In this document: positions 1 to 6,600 of the stretch, in pieces
Layout of the letters: each line of letters opens with the position of its first letter
How positions within the stretch are numbered: position 1 is the stretch's first letter
Assembly (NCBI GenBank): GCA_030605265.1
Contig: JAUWIR010000200.1
Location: forward strand, 1 to 7,596
DNA: 7,596 nt
From: Pseudomonadota bacterium
GTDB taxonomy: Bacteria > SZUA-182 > DTGQ01
Reading direction: 5' to 3'
The notes under the pieces: model-generated
The model's database searches: none
What the model was told of the DNA's origin: nothing
The model's input: only the letters and a program-made list of their open reading frames with translations
Made by a program: the position numbers and the translations under genes

Positions 1-47
1 GTTTATTCAAACGATACAAACAGCCGCTCCAGTACCTGATATGATGA

Positions 48-182
48 CATTTTATCCCTACTGAGTGTCAGTATTACCTGCAAAAAAAGATAGCTCAAGG
101 AAAACCGAGAAAGGCAGCTTATCTCTCCGATGAAGATAATGTAAAAGGTGTATCAAATCAAAAAAAAATAGTAACTTTAGCC
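48..182 (+). other. Open upstream stretch in frame with the CZB kinase; no recognised gene
   Basis: From the stop at 45-47 to the ATG at 183 the kinase frame stays open for 45 codons with no ATG; the predicted peptide (with Tyr-Tyr-Leu-Gln-Lys-Lys and Gly-Lys-Pro-Arg-Lys-Ala-Ala) matches nothing I recognise. A second frame is open from position 2 to a TGA at 62-64 and could be the tail of an upstream gene. The stretch ends in an A-rich tract without a clear Shine-Dalgarno. I see no convincing sigma70 or sigma54 promoter. Confidence 0.25.
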
Positions 183-1412
183 ATGAAAAAACTCTGGGAA
201 AAAAGAAGCTTTACTCAGAAAATCGTCTTTAGTTTCCTGATAATCGTTTTCCTTATCATTCTTCTGGGAGGGGTTACCTACAATTCCTTTATCAAAATGG
301 AGCGACTATCCGATGAGCTGACCCAGACCCTCATGCTGGATATGTTTTTGGATGAAACCATGGGGTCCCACCGAAAATGGATAAATGATTTAGCCCACTT
401 CTTATTGTTGGGGCGGGATTTTGAGGGAGAATTGAATCCACGTTTTTGTGATTTTGGTGAATGGTATTACTCCTTTGAGCCGCCGGACGAGCGCATCAGA
501 AAGGTCCATAAGGAAATTGAAAAACCTCACCGTCTTCTCCACCAGACAGCTAAGGAGATTGTAAAACTTTATGACTTTTCCTACTCAAAATTTGATGCCC
601 TATTGACTGAGCGAAGAAACGATCATTTGCGATGGAAGTCTACCCTCCGCAGGGCCATTGACCAAAAGGACAACAAGGCCCTATCTCGATGCCTTCTTGA
701 TGAAAAAAGCTGTGATTTCGGCCAATGGTATTACACCTATTTTTCGCAAGATGAGGAGATTATCAAATATCTTTCTCTCATAAGAAAACCTCATCAACAA
801 ATCCATGAAGCAGCCAAACAGATAAAAGGTCATGGAATGCAAAATCAATGGGATAAAGCCGGCGCTCTCTTTGTTCAAAAAATATTTCCAGCTAGTGAAA
901 AATTCATAAATTATCTTTTAGATTTGGAAGAAGTGGTTAATCAAAAAACACAATATAATCTTCGGGCCATAGATATTTATCATACCCAGACAATCCCGGC
1001 CATGGAAAAATTGCAGTCCATGGTGGATGAAATCCGCTCAACTCTTATGGCTCGAATTGATAAACTGGATCGCCAATATCAGGCATTAACCAAAAGATCA
1101 AAAAATTTTATTATCTTCTCTATCCTGCTTACCCTCTTTTTGGCCATCCTTTACAGCTTTCTCATTCCTCCCGGTTTGACTAAACCGATCAGGCAATTGA
1201 CACATTTTGCCAACCGGATTGCTGCAGGCGGGGATTTGTCAGAAACCATCATTTTGAAAAATCATGATGAAATAGGGCAATTGGCTTCCTCTTTTAATGA
1301 AATGATCAAAGCCTTGAAAAAATCAAAAAAAGAATTGAAAATTGGGGGAAAAACCTTGAGAAAAAAGTGGAATCCCGCACCCGGGATTTGCAGGAGGCTT
1401 ACCAGCAGTTAG
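183..1412 (+). CDS. Sensor segment: TM, tandem CZB domains, TM, HAMP
   Basis: The 409-residue product begins with a short basic tail and TM1 (about residues 13-33), then an extracytoplasmic region of roughly 270 residues, TM2 (about 308-329) and a HAMP linker (about 330-382). The outer region contains two CZB (chemoreceptor zinc-binding) units. Unit 1 has His63, Cys89 in a Cys-Asp-Phe-Gly-Glu-Trp-Tyr-Tyr motif, His116 and His120; unit 2 has His148, Cys177 in Cys-Asp-Phe-Gly-Gln-Trp-Tyr-Tyr, His204 and His208. Cys-to-His (27) and His-to-His (4) spacings are identical in both and fit the known 3His-1Cys zinc site. Known CZB proteins sense zinc or hypochlorous acid; the ligand here is not known. 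After about residue 386 the frame is wrong and the last 20 or so residues are probably not native. The ATG at 183 gives a sensible N-terminus, but no clear Shine-Dalgarno precedes it. Confidence 0.85.
   Translation: MKKLWEKRSFTQKIVFSFLIIVFLIILLGGVTYNSFIKMERLSDELTQTLMLDMFLDETMGSHRKWINDLAHFLLLGRDFEGELNPRFCDFGEWYYSFEPPDERIRKVHKEIEKPHRLLHQTAKEIVKLYDFSYSKFDALLTERRNDHLRWKSTLRRAIDQKDNKALSRCLLDEKSCDFGQWYYTYFSQDEEIIKYLSLIRKPHQQIHEAAKQIKGHGMQNQWDKAGALFVQKIFPASEKFINYLLDLEEVVNQKTQYNLRAIDIYHTQTIPAMEKLQSMVDEIRSTLMARIDKLDRQYQALTKRSKNFIIFSILLTLFLAILYSFLIPPGLTKPIRQLTHFANRIAAGGDLSETIILKNHDEIGQLASSFNEMIKALKKSKKELKIGGKTLRKKWNPAPGICRRLTSS
1344..1388 (+). promoter_or_regulatory. Candidate -1 ribosomal frameshift signal
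   Basis: At the overlap of the first two kinase segments lie, in order, a G-rich Shine-Dalgarno-like tract (1344-1349), 11 bases, the heptamer A-AAA-AAG (1361-1367) phased on the upstream frame, and a perfect 7-bp inverted repeat AATCCCG/CGGGATT with a CACC loop (1371-1388). The same set of parts drives -1 frameshifting in dnaX and some insertion sequences. A slip here joins the HAMP segment directly to Val-Glu-Ser-Arg-Thr-Arg of the kinase segment. Against it, the downstream frame looks ancestral from about 1337, so the heptamer may simply be ordinary Glu-Lys-Lys-Val codons. Confidence 0.35.
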
Positions 1413-1954
1413 AGGCCGCCCAAGCCCACCTGGTGCAATCATCAAAATTAGCTTCCTTAGGCGAGCTGGCAGCAGGTATGGCCCATGAAATCAATAATCC
1501 CATGACTATAATTATGAATTACGTAGAGCTTCTCCTAGATGAAGTTGAAAACAATCAAGAGGCAAAAGAATATTGCCGGGAAATTTTATCAACCGGACAT
1601 AGGATCAGCGCTATTCTCAAGGACCTTCTGACCTTTGCCCGCCAAGACAGCCAAAAATATACAACTGCCTCTATTCCCGAGCTTCTCGATAAGGTGTTGA
1701 GCTTTATTATTAAACGTTTAGAAAAAGAGGGAATTCAAGTTAAGAAACAGTACGATCCTGACCTTCCCTTTATCTCAGTGCGAAAAGGTCAATTAGAGCA
1801 GGTTTTCCTTAACCTTATTATTAACGCCAAGGATGCCCTCTTGGAAAAATCCGCATCAAAGCTAAAAGGACGAGAAAAAATCTTGTCTATCAGTATCAGT
1901 AAACAACAAAAAGGATCAGCAAAATTTATGCAAATAATTCTGGAGTGCGCATAA
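1367..1954 (+). CDS. HisKA and N-box segment of the CZB sensor kinase
   Basis: This frame continues the protein after HAMP. The frame is already family-like from about 1337, so the GTG at 1367 is only where an open frame can formally start. It carries a coiled-coil linker, the HisKA dimerisation helices with the phosphoacceptor His40 (His-Glu-Ile-Asn-Asn-Pro, codon at 1484), the second helix ending near Leu-Leu-Thr-Phe-Ala (residues 87-91), and the N-box with Asn149 and Asn153 of the HATPase_c domain, which binds Mg-ATP. It stops at 1952-1954, just where the G1 box (Asp-x-Gly-x-Gly) should begin, so on its own it cannot bind ATP normally. It overlaps the upstream segment by 46 bases in the -1 frame. 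Gene identity as a histidine kinase is certain; whether it is expressed is not. Confidence 0.8.
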   Translation: MESRTRDLQEAYQQLEAAQAHLVQSSKLASLGELAAGMAHEINNPMTIIMNYVELLLDEVENNQEAKEYCREILSTGHRISAILKDLLTFARQDSQKYTTASIPELLDKVLSFIIKRLEKEGIQVKKQYDPDLPFISVRKGQLEQVFLNLIINAKDALLEKSASKLKGREKILSISISKQQKGSAKFMQIILECA

Positions 1955-2154
1955 AACCAGAGGACATAGAACGAGTGTTTGATCCATTTTTTACTACCAA
2001 AAGGGAAGATAAAGGGACAGGCCTGGTGAGCATCAGCTATGGAATTATTAAGGACCATGGAGGAAGAATTATGGTAGAAAGCCAAAGCGGAAAATACACC
2101 CGGTTTTTGATTGACCTTCCCATAGAGCAAAATCTCTCCGATGAAGGAGCTTAA
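1945..2154 (+). CDS. C-terminal ATP-lid segment of the CZB sensor kinase (HATPase_c)
   Basis: The last 69 codons hold the F-box (Phe-Asp-Pro-Phe-Phe-Thr-Thr at residues 12-18), the remains of the G2 box (Gly24-Thr-Gly-Leu, then Val-Ser where Gly-Leu-Ser is expected) and the closing strands of HATPase_c. The GTG at 1945 is formal only: in this frame the coding signal extends back to about 1921. Read there, the G1 box is Asn-Ser-Gly-Val-Arg-Ile instead of Asp-x-Gly-x-Gly-Ile, so the adenine-binding Asp and second Gly appear changed. A 10-base loss between short repeats would explain the Asp but not the Arg. The TAA at 2152-2154 is 3 bases from the next gene's start. A free-standing protein of this kind would have no activity. 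Confidence 0.75.
   Translation: MRIKPEDIERVFDPFFTTKREDKGTGLVSISYGIIKDHGGRIMVESQSGKYTRFLIDLPIEQNLSDEGA
2144..2149 (+). promoter_or_regulatory. Shine-Dalgarno AAGGAG for the REC-PAS kinase
   Basis: AAGGAG lies 8 bases before the ATG at 2158 and inside the last codons of the CZB kinase, whose stop is at 2152-2154. This fixes the start of the next gene at 2158, not at the formal ATG at 2177 in the frame that stays open, and suggests translational coupling between the two genes. Confidence 0.8.
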
Positions 2155-2157
2155 AAA

Positions 2158-3655
2158 ATGGTAAATATACTCTTAGTTGACGATGAACCGGCCAATCCGG
2201 TTCACTTTTAAAAAGATGTTGGAAAAAGAAGGATACACCGTCTTCACAGCCGCCAATTTTGCGGAAGTGAAGGAACATATTCAAGGCCATGAATTTGACG
2301 CGGTCATCAGCGATATCCTCATCCCGGGCACCAACGGGCTTGATATATTGAAGACCATTAAAGAAAACTCAGCGGATGTCCCTGTTATCATGATTACAGG
2401 GGATCCAAATATTTTTACTGCTGCCGAGGCACTTCGTCAGGGAGCTTATGATTATCTTTCAAAACCTGTTAATCGGCAAAAATTGCTCCAGGTTACAGCT
2501 AAAGCGGTTGAAAAAAAATGGCTTACTAATGAACGAAAAAGACTTGCAGAGGAAAATAAAGCTTACCAAAAAAACCTGGAGGGCAAAGTCAGAGAACGAA
2601 CACAAGAGCTTGAAGAGCTTAATTTTTTCATTAATAATATAATTGAAAGCATTCCCTCAATAATTATAACTTTAGACCTTGAGGGATGCATTACCATGCT
2701 CAGCGCCAACGCTCTGAGCTTATTAGGCAGGCAAAACAAGTCTGAAGTTATTGGGAAAACATACCAGTACATATTCCCTCAAAAACTCGCCAGGGACATT
2801 GACAAGATCATTCAAGAAAAAGATTGGAACATCTCCCATGAATGCCAATTAGAAAATGGGGCCACTATCGGCTATAATGTTTCCCTCCTTTTGAGGAATC
2901 AGCAGGAAGTCACCGGCAAGGTGCTTGTTATGAGAGACATTTCAGAAAAAAAGAAACTGGAGAATGAACTTATTCAATCGGAAAAATTGGCTACTCTAGG
3001 TCTTTTGGCCGGGAAGATCGGCCATGAGATGGGAAACCCTCTCTTTGGCATATTAGGATATGCAGAACTTCCGGAATCAAAATATCCGCAAGAAGAAGAC
3101 CTGAAACACATTGTCAAGCAAGCCCTCCAATTAAAAAAAATGACCAGGGATTTGCTTACTTTCAGTAAACCAAAACCTCCTCAGATTGCTTCAATCGATA
3201 TCAATTCTATTTTAAAAGAAACCATTAAATTTTTAAAGGAAATAACCGGCCAGATTAAATACCATGAGGTCATAGTTGAATATTCCCCCTGTCTGCCACC
3301 GGTGATGGGGGATGAAGAGCAGCTTAAACAAGTCTTTATGAACCTGCTCATTAATGCTTCACAAGCAATGAAGGGCCCCCCGGAACAAGATACGCTCAAA
3401 GTGACCACGGCCTTAGATCAGCAAGAAAAAAAGATACTGGTATGTATTGAAGACAGTGGATGCGGCATTTCTCCAGAGGATATAGATCGTATTTTTTCTC
3501 CTTTCTATACTACAAAAGGTGAAAAGGGAACCGGATTAGGCATGACTGTAGTAAAAGAAATTATTTCCAAACATCAAGGTCATATTTTTGTTGAAAGCCG
3601 CCTCGGGCAAGGGACGAAAGTCCGGATCTCCTTGACCGTTCAGCAACAGCAATAA
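2158..3655 (+). CDS. REC-PAS-HisKA-HATPase_c response regulator/histidine kinase, frameshifted near its start
   Basis: This is a soluble signalling kinase with no membrane segment. From 2158 the start reads Met-Val-Asn-Ile-Leu-Leu-Val-Asp-Asp-Glu-Pro-Ala, a perfect REC beginning, but that frame stops at 2209-2211. Removing one base in 2192-2195 joins it to the 492-residue frame (formal ATG 2177), giving 498 residues. Corrected numbering: REC 1-120 with Asp8/Asp9, phospho-acceptor Asp52, Thr80, Lys102; coiled coil 120-152; PAS about 155-265; HisKA with His289 (His-Glu-Met-Gly-Asn-Pro); HATPase_c with N-box Asn395/Asn399, G1 Asp432-Ser-Gly-Cys-Gly, F-box near 446 and intact G2 Gly-Thr-Gly-Leu-Gly (457-461). 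The loop between the HisKA helices is about four residues shorter than in the two neighbouring kinases. If the frameshift is real, translation from 2177 lacks the acidic Asp pair and the REC could not be phosphorylated normally. The next gene starts 18 bases on. Confidence 0.85.
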
Positions 3656-3673
3656 ATACTAAGTGATACTGGA

Positions 3674-6600
3674 ATGAAAGGAAAAACACCAGTGTTAGAT
3701 CCGATCAAGCAAGAAAAAAAATCTTTCCGGAAAATTTCAGTCATTATCATGGCCGTTGTCTTGCCTCTGGTCGTAATTATCTCCATTGCCTATAAGACTC
3801 ACAGTACTTTTCAAAAAGATATTGTTGCACAGGTACCGACAGTGCAGACCCCCTATATTAGCCAAATATTTTATAATAATTTAGGGAAGCTGTCCCTATT
3901 GCTCCTCATTTTGCTCCTTGGGGCTGCCGGCATTGCCCTCTTTAGAATTCTAAAGCAAAAAATCCTCCTTGAAGCCGAAACACAATACTTAAAGCGAACT
4001 GCCGAATCAACAAAAACACTTGGCCAAAGTGAGGAACGGTACCTTCAAAAAGAAAGGGATAAGGCCCAAAAGTATCTTGACATTGCCGGAATAATGTTGA
4101 TGGTTATTGATGCTAATGGGGAAATCTCCCTGATCAATAAGAAAGGGTGTCAGATATTAGGATATCAGGAAAGTGAAATTATCGGCCAAAATTGGTTTGA
4201 TGTGTTTCTCCCCCAAAGAATACGCGGGAAGTTGAAAGAATTTTTCGAAAGATTGATGGCCGGTGAAATTGGCCAGGGTGAATATTTTGAAAATCCGGTT
4301 TTGACTAAAAGCGGCCAAGAGCGAATCATTGCCTGGCATAACGCGCTCTTAGACGATAATGAAGGGAAAATTATTGGCACAATAAGCTCCGGAGAGGACA
4401 TTACCGAGGCCAAATTGGTGGAGACTGAGCGTGAGCGTTTGGTTACGGCCATGGAACAGATTGCCGAAGGTGTGCTCATCACTGATTGTGACTTTATTAT
4501 TCAGTACATTAATGTCGCTTTTGAGCATATCAGCGGGTACAGCCGCCGGGAGATCATCGGCCGCAATATTAAACTCCTTGAAAGCGGGCAACATGATGAA
4601 GCTTTTATGAAGGCTATGTGGGATACCATCCTTGGCGGTGATGTGGGGAGCGGCCACTTCATTAACAAGAACAAAGGCGGCGCACTTTTTGAGGCTGAGG
4701 CCACCATATCGCCCCTCAGGAACAACGAGGGTACAATCGTCAACTTTGTGGGGGTCTATCGCGATGTAACCCATGAAATCATGCTAAAAAAACAACTCCG
4801 GCAAGCACAGAGAATGGAGGCCATCGGCGCCATGGCCGGCGGGATTGCCCATGATTTCAACAATATATTAGGGGCGATTATTGGCTATACTGAGCTGTGC
4901 CTGGATGATGTAACTGAAGAGAATCCTGCCAGAGATAATTTATATGAAATCCTTCGGGCCGGCCGGCGCGCCGCATCACTCATAAAGCAGATCCTTACTT
5001 TCAGCCGGCAAAATGGACAGGCCAAAGAACCTGTAAAAATCAGCTTCATTATCAAAGAAGCCCTTAAAATGTTGCGTGCAGTCTTACCTTCGACCATTGA
5101 AATCCGCCAAACTATGGACGCCAAGATGGACACAATTCTGGCAGATCCAACCCAAATCTATCAAATATTGGTGAATCTTTGCACCAATGCTGTCCATGTA
5201 ATGCGTAATAAAGGCGGCATATTGGAAGTGTCACTCGGTGAGGTAAATCTTGATTCAGAAGCTACCGCCCAATATCCGGACCTAAAGCCGGGGCCCTACC
5301 TGAAGCTTACTATAAGGGACACAGGCCATGGTATAGATTCAACAATCATAGACCGGATCTTTGACCCCTTTTTTACTACTAAAGGTAAAGAGGAAGGGAG
5401 CGGTATGGGCCTGGCTGTTGTTCATGGGATCGTCAAAACCCATGGGGGTAAAATAACTGTATCCAGCACCCCGGAAAAGGGAACAACCTTTGAATTATTT
5501 TTTCCACAAGTTGAGGCAGTCATCCCCTCATTATTGGAAATACCTAGGCCATCGCTTTCTAAAGGTCATGAGCGGATATTATTGGTTGATGATGAAAAAT
5601 CTTTAATTCATATAGGACAAAGAATGTTGGAGCGCCTTGGTTATAAAATCATTGCCAAAACAAGCAGCGCTGAGGCATTACAGTGCTTTCGCGCTGAACC
5701 TGACAAATTTGATCTTGTTGTCACTGACCAAACCATGCCGAATTTGACTGGAATCCAATTGACCAAAGAACTTAAAAAGATCAGACCCGATATTCCCATT
5801 ATCCTTTGCACCGGTTTCTATGAAAAAACCACTGGGGAGACTATCAAGAGGCTGGGTATCGCTGAGCTGTTGATGAAGCCCGTCGACATACGGAAGATGG
5901 CCGAAGCAGTGCGGCGCGCTTTGGATGGAAAGAAAGCAGATGAAGGAATGCTTAAATCCGACATCCTCATTATTGATGACGACCAAACCTTGTGTAATTT
6001 TCTCTCAGATGCTATAAGGCGCAAAGGGCATGAGCCCGCTTATGCCCTAAACCTTAAGGATGGGCTTGCCAGGGTCAAATCGGGGAAATTTGATGTTGTC
6101 TTTCTCGATGTTCGAATGCCGGATGGAAATGGGCTGGAAATATTAGAGAAGATCAAAAAAGCGCCCTCCTCTCCTGAAGTGATCATTATCACTGGTGAGG
6201 GCGATCCAAAGGATGCAGAGTTTGCCATTAAAAACGGCGCCTGGGACTATGTTAAAAAGCCCTCCTCTGTTCAAGCAATGATCACACCTCTTTTTCGCGC
6301 TATTCAATACCGGCAGGGGAAGATGGCCCAAAAGCCATTTTTGCCCCCAAAACGGCATGGGATTATCGGGTCCAGCTCAAAGATGAAGGTTTGCCTTGAT
6401 CATTTAGCCCAAGCAGCCAAAAGTGAGGCAAATGTGCTTATCACAGGTGAAACCGGCACGGGAAAAGAGCTCTTTGCCATGGCCATCCATAAAAACAGTC
6501 CCCGCAGAGATAAAAATTTTGTGGTGGTTGATTGCGCCGCTCTTCCTGAGACCCTTGTAGAAAGTATGCTTTTCGGGCATGAGAAAGGGGCCTTTACCGG

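Larger units (their letters stand above)
183..2154 (+). pseudogene. Frame-disrupted membrane CZB-sensor histidine kinase (whole gene)
   Basis: Three consecutive reading frames encode successive pieces of one sensor kinase: TM1, two CZB domains, TM2 and HAMP (183-about 1340), HisKA and N-box (about 1337-1925), then the ATP-binding F-box and G2 region (about 1921-2154). Each break needs a -1 change. One base missing in 1337-1342 restores a family-typical linker (Glu-Leu-Glu-Asn-Trp-Gly-Lys); a second loss of 1 base, or 10 bases, in 1921-1945 rejoins the catalytic domain. A separate 3-base in-frame loss near 2020-2028 removes a glycine of the G2 box. Repaired length would be about 657-660 residues, normal for this architecture. 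The damage is either real decay or sequencing/assembly error; the first break could also be bypassed by ribosomal frameshifting. The gene leads the operon and its end overlaps the ribosome site of the next gene. Confidence 0.8.

Noticed and set aside
135..140. GATAAT as a possible -10 box before the kinase
   Set aside because: No TTGACA-like hexamer at 16-18 bases upstream; the match alone is too weak in AT-rich DNA.
1..182. Sigma54 (-24 GG / -12 GC) promoter for autoregulation by the operon's own activator
   Set aside because: No TGGC-N8-9-TTGC-like pair seen upstream of 183, nor after 7393.
1325..1331. A-AAA-AAA heptamer in the kinase's upstream frame, another possible -1 slip site
   Set aside because: A slip here is possible, but there is no hairpin at 5-9 bases and no G-tract before it; the 1361-1367 heptamer fits better.
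1921..1928. AAAATTT run at the second kinase frame break as a recoding site
   Set aside because: It does not match the X-XXY-YYZ phase, and re-pairing of the Phe codon would mismatch at its first base. A deletion is simpler.
2448..2642. Plus-strand frame of 64 codons inside the REC-PAS kinase
   Set aside because: Alternative frame of a clearly coding region (REC end and coiled coil); low-complexity Lys/Leu product and no domain.
4349..4774. Antisense open frame of 141 codons
   Set aside because: It lies wholly opposite the PAS region of the fusion gene, has no recognisable domain, and is a codon-bias shadow. The same holds for the other minus-strand frames across 681-7316.
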